A stretch of 64,000 bases of DNA from assembly GCA_028023455.1 (NCBI GenBank), contig JAQFVV010006337.1, positions 1,851,001-1,915,000 on the forward strand. The letters are read 5' to 3'. The notes beneath the pieces are model-generated. The model searched no databases. It was not told the origin of the DNA and saw nothing but the letters and a program-made list of their open reading frames with translations. The translations under genes were made by a program, and so were the position numbers. This DNA is from Epiperipatus broadwayi (Eukaryota; Onychophora; Udeonychophora; Euonychophora; Peripatidae). Numbering within the stretch: the stretch's first letter is position 1; each line of letters opens with the position of its first letter. Shown here one piece after another: positions 22,420-33,640 of the stretch.

Positions 22420-23067
22420 TCATTCCTTATCCAGACAGCATTTGCGCTTTTTGCTAGACAATATAAAACCAACCATAGATTTTGTAATTAAAGATTTACA
22501 AATATCCTGAAATTTTAAAAATGCTGAATCAACATCATGCAGAGCAAAAACATAATCCCAATTCTGATCAGATAATAACATTTTTATTTTATTATGTGAT
22601 AACTTATTAACATATAACTGAGTATTTACATGTCTACAATTTAGCAACTTCAACACAGTTGCAAAATGAGCCAAAATAAAAATATTTAGTACAGACGACC
22701 TTTGATTTTGGTTTAATCTGACAAATATATAATCCAAAATGGATTGACAAGATTTAGTAATATGAGTAGGTGAAAAAATAGCTTGATTAAAACCATAACT
22801 ATAAAGCAAATTCAAATACCATACAGTAGGCCCATGTAGATTATTACATAAATGTATATTCAAATCTCCCATAAGAATTACTGAAGTAGTATGTAAATCA
22901 GACAATAAAACATCAAGTTCAGCTATAAAATCCAAAATGATACTTGTACACAATCTATATAAATCAATAATAGTTAAGACAAAACAAGGTAAATTCAAAT
23001 AAATCAAAACACATTCTGCAGAGACAAGAAATGGATTATGATACGTAAATTTAATGTTTTCTTTCAC
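22420..23067 (-). pseudogene. Jockey/CR1-like LINE endonuclease domain
   Basis: A 215-residue frame on the minus strand contains SVILMGDLNIHL (catalytic GDxN), FSPTHITKSCQSILDYIFVR (the PTH-x-T ... S-x-LDYIF block) and ILAHFATVLKL, where the usual SDH is AHF. The loss of the Ser-Asp before His would remove catalytic residues. The N-terminal endonuclease part lies beyond 23067 in another frame. Confidence 0.82.
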
Positions 23068-23300
23068 AAAAACGAATACACCACCTGTACGTGAAGGCGC
23101 ACGAGGAGAAAGAATATTTGAATAGCCATCCAGAACATATAAATGCCGTTCTTCAACAGAAATCCAAGATTCAGTTAAAATTATAACATCATAAAAATTG
23201 GCAGGAAAACCATTTAAATATACAACAAATTCATCAAAATTAGATCTAACACTTCATATATTCATATGAAAAATATTTAAATTAGACAAAGTTTCACCAT

Positions 23301-25640
23301 GAGGGTGATGATGATGATGATGATGATAATAATAAATTAGTAAGTAATCTAAATAATTATTTAAAAAAATAACTTGTTTTTTTTTTTTTTTTGTAAGAAG
23401 GGCATTTAAGTTTACAAATTTTGTAATGATCACCTCTCCTACTTATATTCTTTTATTCCTCAAAATATTGCATAAAAAATATAGGTGAATCAATGGAAAA
23501 TCTTTTTAAGAACAGTGAAACAAACGTTGACATTTATTTACACTTTGCACATAATCCTTTAAAATGATGATGATATCCTTCTCACATAATATTGGCCTGG
23601 GCTCTTTTTCTATTAAGTGTTTAATTTAACAATATATACATTCATGCATATAGCCCATACTCATTACTTACAGATTTATTCTTAAATTTGTTATTTACAA
23701 AAATAGAATGCAGAAAAATAAAAATTTAATAAAATATTTGTTATGAAAATAAATTTCAATTACATGGATATATAACTATACATATTGTATCTGTCAACAT
23801 TGTACAATCAGATAAGAAGACTAAAAGGCCAAGCAGGGACTCTCAACTGGTAGACACAGGGTTACCCCAGCACCCAGTTTAAACCCTACCTAGGCTTCCT
23901 AATCTCAACCACCCGATCAACATCCTTGCAATCACACAGCTTCCCTTCTTACTACAGCACAACCTAGCTCAAGGTACAAACAGAAACTCTCTCTCAGGAT
24001 TCTTCTCACAACTTAGGTTCAGTTAGCTTTACCCTCTCCCTTTATACAGATTGGGATTACATTATTACTGGTAAACTTTACTTAAATATACTATCAAATC
24101 AAATTTATTACTAGATTGGTGGATTACACAAGATTTTCAGTAGCTTGTGTTCAAAGCTCAGACTGCTCAAATTAATATTGAAACAGTAAGATTCGTATTC
24201 GAATCTTAAGTTTCACCTTTTTCTGTCGTCTCTCACTGACAGGTCTATCGTGCCCAAATTTAAACTTTTTGGTATCGAATTGTGTGTGTAGCAATATTAA
24301 AAATGTATAAATATATGTAGAATTCAGCATAAACACGCACACATTTCGATCTCAAATTAAAGGCAATAAATAGGGACAAAATAATATAATTTAGATTTCT
24401 TTTAGTTATATAATTTTGTATAATTTTAATCATTTATTTTGGATTATAAAGTCCGTATTTATTGCTTTGTTTAAATTTCATTTAATAATAATTCTAAAAA
24501 AATCTTATGTAATATTTAATTAAAAGTTAAAATAATCTTATGTTCCCTTTTTGTCTTTGAAATTTAAAAGCATCGGTCAGTGATAGATAATAGATTAATT
24601 AAAGAAAAATTCCCCAAAATGTAATTAGTAAATGTAAAATGTAAACAATAGAACGGCAGCTTTCTTTAATTAAAACCAACAAAATGCATTGATTATCCTC
24701 AGGGCAGATTAAGTAGAACCTAAAAATACCTTAACAAAAATGTGAAAGATCAAGATAAGAAAAGAGGCCATCTTAGACTTGCTGGAGACATTCACTTAAA
24801 CTTTAGCTCCGCTCTCGATCACTGAGAGTCTCCAAAATATAAAAATAAATTGTTCCTGCCAAGGTATGACCGAGTAAAAGCACCTAGATTATTCTCCATC
24901 GGGAGATGGCCTATCGGATGCCGAACTTTCCATTGCCCGTCATAAATTCACCATGAAGATCTGCTGCCTGAAATAAATGAGAAAGCTGCTGCTGCTGTGA
25001 AAGTAAATGAAATATCTAAATACAAGAAAGAATTGCCACTCGTGAACTTTTTGCTGCTAAACTAATGGAATCAGAAAACTTCTTATAAAACAGGTACCTG
25101 TCTGTGTTCAAACTCTAGAGTACTCTAATAACATGCTATAGCTCTTCTTCATATTACTTATCTAAATTATAAAATGTAAAAACTATCATTTGTATAACTA
25201 AAATTGAATAATTAATGTAATGTGTAAATGTCTCTAATAATCTAGCTTACCTCACTCTATCTTTCTTGGGTGCGTATTTCTATAATCTACATTTTTATCT
25301 ATAGTTATTATTTAATTATTGCATGCTCATAATTGTCTCAATTTTTAAAGTTTAAATCTATGATCGCTTAAAACAGTGAATGCGTGTCAAATTTTCATTA
25401 ATATTTACTTTCCTAAATAACTTAACTTTCATATAAATCGACACACATTCAATGCATTATTTATTGTAATGCAGGGTCTACTACTTCGCAAATGGCTGGC
25501 ATATTAGTTGTAATAACTCCCAGTTTATATAGGTTTTGTATTTATTAAATCTTAATGAATAATTCTAGAAAATTACATTTCTTTGAGAGTCGCCAACGTT
25601 CTTTAGTAAATGTTGATAATGTAGGGCCGAGTTAAAAATC
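23301..25640. other. Noncoding region, moderately GC-rich patches, no gene seen
   Basis: A GAT/AAT run (23307-23335) and a T-run (23380-23392) are followed by AT-rich DNA. Two less AT-rich patches occur (23820-24290 and 24770-25090), including a CTG-type run GCTGCTGCTGCTG near 24984-25000. No reading frame or motif was recognised in either. They may be untranslated or terminal parts of an unrecognised repeat. Confidence 0.45.
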
Positions 25641-25652
25641 TATTTAAATCTC

Positions 25653-25907
25653 TCATAATCGCTTATACATTATACATGTGTTATGTTTTAGAGATGCGAT
25701 GACCCATTCCGCCGTGAAATTTCCGGATTCTTCAGGGTTGAAATTAACCCCAGTCATCCTACACAAGCGGGCATAATGGGTGCTCCCGTAGGACTTGACA
25801 ACATCATGCAGCCAGCCGGCAAACTGCGACACGGACTGCTTGTCCCTGGTTATGCTTATGTGACACCTTACTTCGTCGGGCCGATGGCAGAGACCAGCCC
25901 GACATTC
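25653..25907 (-). CDS. Orphan GC-rich open frame, 84 residues, unknown
   Basis: Within AT-rich surroundings a GC-rich patch (about 25690-25940) keeps one minus-strand frame open for 84 codons, with no start codon at its beginning. It includes VRCHISITRDKQSVSQF, WLHDVVKSYGSTHYARL, CRMTGVNFNPEESGNFTAEW and VIASL. The amino-acid mix is that of a folded protein, unlike the low-complexity frames elsewhere. No splice sites were confidently placed. I do not recognise the family; a host exon or the relic of an element (for example a recombinase or gag piece) are both possible. Confidence 0.4.
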   Translation of the reverse strand, partial: ECRAGLCHRPDEVRCHISITRDKQSVSQFAGWLHDVVKSYGSTHYARLCRMTGVNFNPEESGNFTAEWVIASLKHNTCIMYKRL

Positions 25908-26218
25908 TTATAAACCCATTCGCGGCATTGCAGTTTCGATATACTGCCATTCCATATCGCCTTTCTAAAGCGTACCACGTGTTCCTTTACTTAATTTTAT
26001 TATTCTATATATCACTCTGCCTCTGCATTATCTTCGTAATTCACTCTCAAATAAATGTTTGCCCTTAGTCATAAAATAAATATTTTAATTAAATAAATAT
26101 ATGTCCGCCGCTACTCTTAAATCTTACTTTAGACTCTTGCATTGCAAAGGTATAAATTCCCCAAGGCATGCATTAGAAATACTTACTCAAGAATTTTAGA
26201 TAGCTAGATTACGCCTTC

Positions 26219-26461
26219 AAATAAATGAATTCTTTTTGTAAACATTACAGTATCGGAAATACCGTTACTGAGGTCCTCAAGATAAAATAAGGTCAAAACA
26301 AATAAATGTATTCCTTTTGTAAACATTACAGTATCGGAAACACTGCTACTGAAGTCCTCAATATAAAATAATGTATAAATAAATAAATGTATTCTTTAAA
26401 ATATAATAGTATTGCAAATCCTGCTAATGAAGCTTTGAATCCATAAAATATTATTTAGTAA
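26219..26461. repeat. Three tandem 81-bp units
   Basis: AAATAAATG plus TATTC-like sequence begins at 26219, 26300 and 26381, an exact 81-bp step. Units 1 and 2 share AAACATTACAGTATCGGAAA; unit 3 is more diverged (TATTGCAAATCCTGCTAATG). Confidence 0.88.
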
Positions 26462-28140
26462 ATGATTTTCTTATTAAAATGTGTGAATAAATAATTTTAA
26501 ACTATACGTCTGCAGTTGCGTTTCATTTATTCGATACCCATTCTATATAATATTTCCTCGATTATGTAAATATAAATGTTTAATTAATATTATTTTGATT
26601 ATTGGCTAACTCGAGAATAAAATCATGAATCTCTTGCATATCCCTGACCACCGTGCCTAAGGAAATATTTACTAATGTCGCATCAAATGCATTGTTTCAT
26701 AGATTGTATTGTGGAACCGATAAACTATGTTCGAACACAGTAACACGGGTGGTTTCGCTACCTCGATGGTGCTGCTGTTCTGTGTGGTGGTCGAATTCTG
26801 CACTATGTTTACGAGTCACACGTTTTATGACTGTTACAATATTCAACAAATGCTTAAATTTAGGTCATTAGCTTATGGTTCCAAGGTATAGAGGACATGC
26901 TCCAAATTATTCATGATAATAAGTTTATTATAATATTGAATTGAATGAAAAGGTGGCATACAAGTTAATTTACAAATGAACAATTTCACTCGTCTTTAAA
27001 GAATTATGGGTCGAAGTAATGGCAGTTTACATGTCAGTGTGTACCTAAATTACACAATGATTAATTAAATGATTAAACAATGAATAATCTTAATAAACAA
27101 CTATCAGTCATTATGGCTTTCGACATACTAATCAATTAAAAGGTATTACAATAGGGGCTACTGGGTAAAGGTCAAAACAAAGGACTAATATAAAATATTG
27201 CAATTCTAGTCTCATTATAATTGGTGTTCATGCTCATACTATATGTAAATAAGATTTAAGATTGACTCGGCAATCAAGTGGTATGATTTCACTGCTGAAA
27301 AGTGAATGTCCTTGGCCGAGAGGTACATATGTTTCTAAGCAGGAGTGCATTCCAGTAGAGAAAGCAAACTGTGCTAAATCTAGGATTTGGGTTCGCAAGA
27401 GTCTCCGGCTGCTGCATGACCTAGACGGACACTAATCCATGAATTAGAAACCCAGGCACATGGTGTCTACTCTGCCCTTGTGAAGTTTACCCATATGATG
27501 CATGAACCATACAAGATCTACCTGGGAATAAAGCTATAATATGATGTTGAACCAAGACAGCAAAACTACAGCGCAGGAATGCAGAATGTCCAGTATAATA
27601 GTAATAATTATATAAACCTTCCACGCACACACATATTATTAATTCATTTTATCTTTTAAAGTTTCCCTGGACAAGTATATAAAAAACTTGGATGAAATTC
27701 AGAACCCATTCACAAATAATATAATCAACAATTTTAACTAAACAATTAAATATTATAATGGAGATTACATAGGGTATTAATCACTCATAATCCCACTGAT
27801 CGTTTGTGGTTTGTGCTCACATTATCGATATACGACAAGTGTTGCATTTACATATATAGAATATACAGATAATACTATACAGACACACACATATATATAT
27901 ATACATAATGTTACAATAATGCCTCCATGTGATAGACTCTGGACATCATAATAGTGGAAATTATTAAATTTATTTTCTTCATAAATACAAATCAAGAATA
28001 TTAGATTATCATTATTCTACCATGTGAGGTAAGGTGGGCATAACTACATTAATATATATATAATCTCTTAACATATAGATTTAAATATAAACTGATTTTA
28101 GATTAATCATAATCGGCCAACACAGTCTCTAAATCTTGCA
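26462..28140. other. Noncoding region, no gene seen
   Basis: A plus-strand frame at 26653-26871 (72 codons, Cys/Trp/Val-rich) sits in a less AT-rich patch but has no recognised motif. A second such patch lies at 27290-27560. TGTTACAATA occurs at about 26833 and 27909, but no LTR pair could be demonstrated. TA runs occur at 27890-27905 and 28138-28160. Confidence 0.4.
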
Positions 28141-28832
28141 TATATATATATATATATATATTGTACCAACATTGTATTGGCACATAATAATTCTGTCTAA
28201 AATTAATAAAATAAAAAATTATTCGTTAAAAGAGAATAATATTTAAAACTTAAGAGTTCTTTTTTATTGCTGTCGAAAACATAAAATTAAAAGTACGAGT
28301 TTTTTTAAATAAAAAGTTACAATTAATTAATTAGAAGGGGAGGGGGTTTGTTTAGAAGCATCAAGTTTAAAAGTTTTATAAAAGAAGTAAAGAGTTTTTT
28401 CTTATTAGTATTTGTTAAAATAAATAGTTAAGAGTTTAAAAATATAAATCTCTTTCTATTTAAGTAAAGAAAAGGTTCATCTTAAAATTAAATAGAGAAT
28501 GGATCTTAAATTATATATGTATATGCGACTGTAAATGTAATAAATGTATGTGATTGTAAATATAAATGTGTGCATGTTAAAATGAATTAAAGAAATATTA
28601 TATTTAAAAAAAAACACGGCGATGACTACTAATCAAAAGAATGTAAAAACAACATGTTTGCATGGCTACTAAATAAAAGTATACAACAACAAGTTCAGCG
28701 ATGGCTATTAATGAAAATATAAAACAACAGGATTAAAAAGCTTATCTCCAAAAACACATAGTTAAAGGATTATCAAAGGAATTTTGACAAAAGATATTGC
28801 TGGGGGACATCAAGGCAACAACAGGTCTCATG

Positions 28833-28840
28833 TATAAATA
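28833..28840 (+). promoter_or_regulatory. TATA box in solo LTR
   Basis: TATAAATA occupies the equivalent position in all three LTR copies (28833, 57862, 61894) and is followed at about 35 bases by CAGT-type initiator sequence. It is the likely U3/R core promoter of the retrotransposon. Confidence 0.6.
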
Positions 28841-29377
28841 GTCAATTTTTATCGGTCAGTACAGTTGAGTTTGAGACAGTTCAGAAAACAGTCAGTTGAG
28901 ACTACAGTTCAGAAAAACAGTTGCATTTAAGAGAGTTATATCAGTCAGATTATTATGCATCAAGAATCAAGAATGCAGTGTTAAAACCTCGGAAAACATA
29001 TGACTTTCTCCAGCCCGAGTCCAGTAAAACAATAAAACCTGGCCGTAAATAGGATAATGCTCATATAACAACTTGAAGAATCACCTTCAATATTTAACTG
29101 TCTCCAGGAATAATACTGATGAATAAGAATGAAACCTCCTCAAGAAACTTCAAATCTAACCAGTTAGATATACTTCATTAGAAGCAGCAAACAGCAAGAT
29201 GTATCCACATTCAAAATCCTAGCTAATAACATTTTCTTATTTTCATTTCTAAAGTAGCCATGGTATTCGTGTGAATCTTCCAAGAGTCAAGGATATGAAC
29301 TCTATATCATACATAAAATGAACTATTGATATGTGTGTTTAAATTTCAAATACTATTAATGCTTTATTATGTGATAT

Positions 29378-29500
29378 TATAATGTGTAAATTATAAATGT
29401 GCATGTGTTATACTAGTTAAACAAGATATTTAAATTTAGGTTAATCAAGTGTAAATTATAAATGTGCATGTGTTATAGAAGTAAATAAGATTTATAAGAT
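29378..29500. repeat. 66-bp tandem duplication inside the solo LTR
   Basis: TGTAAATTATAAATGTGCAT occurs near 29383 and near 29449, each followed by GTGTTATA and a TTAAGATATTTA-like segment. The 57-kb LTRs show a single copy of this block, so the duplication is private to this copy. Confidence 0.75.
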
Positions 29501-29898
29501 ATTTAAAATTAACTTAACAAATGTTAATTAAAATAAATTCTTTCTTTGAAATTAAAGCTTTATTTGTCAATCAATTCTTTTCACCACTAATTTTGTATAA
29601 TCTGTTATTGATGACAAGTAGCTGAGCTAGTCATGGGTGTAACTTAGGTGTTGAGTTAGTGGCCATTGTTTAAAGTGCATTATTTGTCTTCTGGATAAAT
29701 AACTGGTGCCTGTGTATACAAAACAAAAAAGTGCTTTGAACATGGTGTTGAATTCAACAGTTGAGAAGAAGTTATGTCCTGGAAATGTAATGCTAGTTAT
29801 ATATTTTATAGCTATTGTTTGGACATACATATTCTCCAAGTATGTTCTTCTCTGTCTAAGAGGCCGGTAATAAGATCTGCGTGGATCCACCCGGTACA

Positions 29899-31533
29899 AT
29901 ATATATATAATTTCTAAAACACTCGCCATTTGTCAATAACAGTAATGATAAATTCTCAGAATTTCAATAAATTCTAATTGACACGATATGGAAATAAGAA
30001 ATCTATTTTCGATTTATTTAATGTTTTAAAGTTTTGAAGCTGGGCATCTTCCAAACTCATGTTGTCCCAGAGGACTGCTAAGAGTTGAGAAGCACAAACA
30101 ACTCTATATTTAGATTTAAGCCCTCCACCATTCAAAGTGATATAATAAGATAAATAGACAAAAGCAAAATTAATATTTTCTGAGTCAATATTTAAAACCA
30201 GTAAAACCTCGACATCTAAAATATTAATCAGATTCAGTAAGTTAAAACTGTGTAAATATAAATTCTATATAATTAATTAGAGTTGCATGACTTTAAAAAA
30301 AATGGATTAAAGCACATAATACCAGCTAGCTGATGGATGTCTTATTATTCCTTGTTAGCAGACTAGTGAATGACTTCTCGGATGTAGAGATCCGCATGGT
30401 TATTGTGGACAGCAGCTCGATCTTGGTACTGAGATGCAGCTTCTTTTGGGATGCATGCTTCAAATGACCACAGAACAGACACCCATCTACTCATGCATGA
30501 TTGAAGATACAGTACACATTTTCTTTCTTCAAAATAAGACTTCCTTCTTAATCACTCTTTTATGATTTTATTATATTTGTTTTTAAACAATGCCCCATTC
30601 CCTCCTTACATATTCTCATTTTCCACCTGGAATTGTATCTCATGAGTTTTCTTAATGGCTTTCAATCTGCTTCTGCAATCATTTGTGTCATCACATAGAT
30701 TTCCTGATCTTTGCTTCTGTTTCATATTTCACACCTTAAAATATGTGTAGTCATTCAAATGTAACCCTTTTGTCTGATTGTTATACTAGATTAGAAAATA
30801 TGGCACTTACATTACTTGACCTAGCTCCCATTGTATGGCATACATTCCACTCCTATTGCTTAATTGATCATGCTCTTTTTTTAATAAAATATTTTCCTCT
30901 TAAACTTAACTTAAAATGTGGCATGATTTAAATAACTTTTAACTTTAAAGATTTCTGAATTGAACACATACATGACATATGCTGGAAAAACGCTTTAAAT
31001 TTGAACAGTACACATACATATACAGATTGTTGTAAGTAATTACGTTCTGAAATTCTTGATCATAATCTTTAATCTATAATCTGCTATATAAACTAATTTC
31101 AGAATATTTTACTTGGAAGAATATAATAATAAAATAATTCAAAATAAAATAGAGCAATTCTATTCAGATAAACTGACTACATAATAAATTTTATAGAGAA
31201 ATAAACTGCTGCACAATTCATTAAGAGTATGATTAATATGATCATTTACTTTTTTCTGATTATTTTTTTATAATGTAAAAAAAAATCGGTTTTTTTTTTT
31301 TTGTAAAAAAATGTTTTGTAAATTATATTTATTATTAATCATATTGTGGCCATTTTTGATCTGTCCATTATTTAAAACAATCTATAATTTGTATTTCAAA
31401 AGTAATTTGAATCATTTAGCAATTTGATAAAGTAACAAAATTTTCTGGACAGTTGAGTTTGTGAAAGAAATAATATATATTTTCACTTAATTCACTTAAA
31501 ACTTGTTCAAGATCAAATAGACTCTACACACCC

Positions 31534-31566
<33 letters not shown>

Positions 31567-32011
31567 AATAATGGTACCAAATATCTGAACAAAATTAATA
31601 TATTACAAATATTCACAAAGAAAAATTCAATATAAATCACAGTAACTTGTCTTATAAGTGAAAGTAGATGATCTAGTTAAAGATTTGTAATATGTAAACT
31701 GTCAGATAGGATTATTATTTCAAAAAATTATAAATAAGAACTGATACAAACATGGTGAAAATTATTATATTAAAATTTTAAATATGACAGTAGATGGAAG
31801 ATTTTACTTTTATGTATAATTCATTTTAATTTTTTCAAAAAAAAAAAAAATTAAAAAAAAAAAATACTTAAATGCAATTAAATACTTTTAATCACTTTAA
31901 GCATTTTTTATATTAATTAAGCCTTATTAAAAAAACACATTCTGAAAAATAGAAAATTATAAATATCTTACTGTCATTTTAGTTTTGGCATAATAATCTT
32001 TGTAATAATAA
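29899..32011. other. Noncoding AT-rich region, no gene seen
   Basis: Contains a less AT-rich patch at 30310-30500, a T/A-run cluster at 31260-31310 and 31838-31863, and a (CA)n run at 31538-31565. No protein or RNA gene pattern is recognised. Confidence 0.5.
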
Positions 32012-32180
32012 ATACATCTCATCAGCATCACATGATCACATTTCCTATACTAGCACATTAGTTGTTGATAAACAGAGCAAAACTCTCCATACAGTATTAC
32101 CACCTGTGCTAAACAGAGTAATCAATGGATGCCAGAAGGCTTGTGCATAAAATCCCTATCTAATGCCTACTCATCCAATA

Positions 32181-32222
32181 TCCCCAGACAAGTTTCTGGC
32201 TTGTGGCCTTCGTCAGTGAGGA
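32181..32222 (-). ncRNA. Hammerhead ribozyme motif (family B, best preserved)
   Basis: The minus strand reads UCCUCA (stem I), CUGACGA, A-GGC-CACAA-GCC-A (stem II with an A-A closing mismatch), GAAAC, UU and GUC, then UGGGGA (stem I). Stem I gives six pairs, one a U-G wobble. C3, U4, G5, A6, G8, A9, G12, A13 and A14 are all present, as is the GUC cleavage triplet. Stem III is two base pairs closed by UU, so activity would probably need dimerisation, as shown for minimal-stem-III hammerheads. Confidence 0.75.
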
Positions 32223-32402
32223 GCTTTGGATCTGAGAGCACTGCATCTAGATCTTATATAAGCTATTGAGCTTAGATTGAAAATATTTTTTGTGTTTTCA
32301 ATTTCATTCTCATAGTTTAGTAGTTAAGTAGAGATAAAAGGTGGTTGCTAGAGGGTTGCATTAGATCCTAAGATCTAGATGCAGTGCTCTCAGATCCAAA
32401 GC

Positions 32403-32444
32403 TCATCACTGATGAAGGCCACAAGCCAGAAACTAGTCTGGGGA
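32403..32444 (+). ncRNA. Hammerhead ribozyme motif (family B, plus monomer 1)
   Basis: CUGAUGA, A-GGC-CACAA-GCC-A, GAAAC, UA and GUC are intact. Stem I UCAUCA/UGGGGA has one A-G mismatch at the fourth pair. It lies 456 bp before the next motif on the same strand, so self-cleavage at both would release a unit-length RNA. Confidence 0.72.
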
Positions 32445-32858
32445 TATTGGATGAGTAGGCATTAGATAGGGATTTTATGCACAAGCCTTCTGGCATCCAT
32501 TGATTACTCTGTTTAGCACAGGTGGCAATACTGTATGGAGAGTTTTGCTCTGTTTATCAACAATTAATGTGCTAGTATAGGAAATGTGATCATGTGATGC
32601 TTAATGGTTTAACACCAATCCTGCCTAATAGGATAGTGGTGGCTATGGTTGTAAAAGAGCCAAAGACACCAAAATGTATGGGTGCTGAACTGAGTTCAGA
32701 CCCATATGACTATATAAGCTATTGAGCTTAGATTGAAAATATTTTTTGTGTTTTCAATTTCATTCTCATAGTTTAGTAGTTAAGTAGAGATAAAAGGTGG
32801 TTGCTAGAGGGTTGCATTAGATCCTAAGATCTAGATGCAGTGCTCTCAGATCCAAAGC

Positions 32859-32900
32859 TCCTCACTGACAAAGGCCACAAGCCAGAAACTAGTCTGGGGA
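32859..32900 (+). ncRNA. Hammerhead motif with mutated core (family B, plus monomer 2)
   Basis: Stem I UCCUCA/UGGGGA is fully paired and GAAAC...GUC is intact, but the first box is CUGACAA, so catalytic G8 is A. Predicted inactive. The same G-to-A change is present in the plus arm at 13276, either shared ancestry or CpG decay (CGA to CAA). Confidence 0.7.
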
Positions 32901-33029
32901 TATTGGATGAGTAGGCATTAGATAGGGATTTTATGCACAAGCCTTCTGGCATCCATTGATTACTCTGTTTAGCACAGGTGGCAATACTGTATGGAGAGTT
33001 TTGCTCTGTTTATACATCTCATCAGTAAA

Positions 33030-33640
33030 AATGCTGTATGTAAAACGTCTTATTTTAAAACTTAAATAATAGTTATGAATTTATTATATCAAGTATTGTC
33101 TCATATTCAATATTTGCAATACACGGAAATAATCATAAAATTTAAGACTAGAATGTATAATCATACCATAAATCTAGAAAAATAGCTTTGAAAACATGAG
33201 AAAAGCTATAAAACAAAATAAAAGCCTAAAAAAATTTAAACAAATATCTTTATATTGAAAAAAAAAATGTTGCAACCACTAAAAGAAGATAGCATTATTA
33301 GTATGAAAAATAAAAGCATTAATTAAGATTTATGTGGAGGAATTTAAAATATATATATGCTAATAAAATATAAGTAGTTATTACAATTACAATAACATCT
33401 TTTAAAATTTTAAAGGAAGAATAATAAGCTTCAAAAAATGATAGAATTATTTCACATTTTAAAAGAGGTAGTGAAGAAATATTGAAGTTGTTGGCAAAAA
33501 TAATCAATTCTATCAACAATAAAGACACCAGATAGTTGGAAAAATTAACAGTAATTGTATTATCCTATAAAAAAGTTATTAGAAAGTGTACATTCTTCTG
33601 TCAGTATATACTAGATTTTTACAAAGATAAATATAACTAG
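33030..33640. other. AT-rich noncoding, no gene seen
   Basis: Only short AT-rich frames without motifs, including 33319-33528 on minus. Confidence 0.5.

Larger units (their letters stand above)
20314..23300 (-). mobile_element. Jockey/CR1-like non-LTR retrotransposon, decayed
   Basis: The minus strand runs endonuclease (23067-22420), reverse transcriptase (22099-21143) and C-terminal domain (21086-20534), giving a nearly complete ORF2 of a different LINE group from the L1/Tx1-like copies. It ends in a microsatellite tail at about 20266-20313 and starts near 23300, next to another GAT/AAT run (23307-23335). No ORF1 was found. Frameshifts lie between the three blocks (near 22110-22420 and 21100). 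Confidence 0.85.
28162..29898 (+). mobile_element. Solo LTR of the 57385-62984 retrotransposon family
   Basis: The sequence begins TGTACC and ends GGTACA (TG...CA with a 6-bp terminal inverted repeat). It matches the LTRs at 57385-58548 and 61418-62984 along their length, including TTAAAAGTTTATAAAAGAAG, ATTCATGTATAAATAGTCAA-like promoter sequence and the GAGCTGAGCTACT-type block near 29630 that the left LTR at 57 kb lacks. Flanking DNA is (TA)n on both sides, consistent with the ATAT duplication seen at the other insertion. At 1737 bp it is the longest of the three LTRs. No internal region remains, so it arose by LTR-LTR recombination. Confidence 0.9.
32026..33011. mobile_element. Retrozyme-like hammerhead repeat, family B (type copy)
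   Basis: A 986-bp insertion flanked by perfect 14-bp duplications ATACATCTCATCAG (32012-32025 and 33012-33025). The left 230 bp (32026-32255) are minus-oriented. The right 756 bp (32256-33011) are plus-oriented and hold about 1.65 monomers with a 456-bp period, measured at two landmarks (CTGAYRA at 32409 and 32865; GGCAATACTG at 32524 and 32980). Each monomer has one hammerhead motif, and there is no open frame. Multimeric direct order plus a reversed partial copy is what reverse transcription of a circular or concatemeric RNA with strand switching would leave. Known retrozymes have the same size range and one ribozyme per unit. Confidence 0.88.

Noticed and set aside
26653-26871. 72-codon plus-strand frame as a gene
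   Set aside because: No start context, motif or splice signals; composition alone is not enough.
26831-27920. A TGTTACAATA-bounded LTR or insertion
   Set aside because: Only a 10-base match at the two ends; no second copy or matching termini.
29112-29135. CTGATGA...GAATGAAAC in the solo LTR, hammerhead-like
   Set aside because: The core boxes are close, but no stem I, no GUH cleavage triplet and no conservation in the other two LTRs; judged coincidence.
12026-33025. Treating families A and B as inverted-repeat MITEs (cut-and-paste DNA elements)
   Set aside because: They have no terminal inverted repeats at fixed ends, end points differ between copies, direct monomer periodicity exceeds one unit, and duplications are 14-15 bp, longer than usual for cut-and-paste elements.
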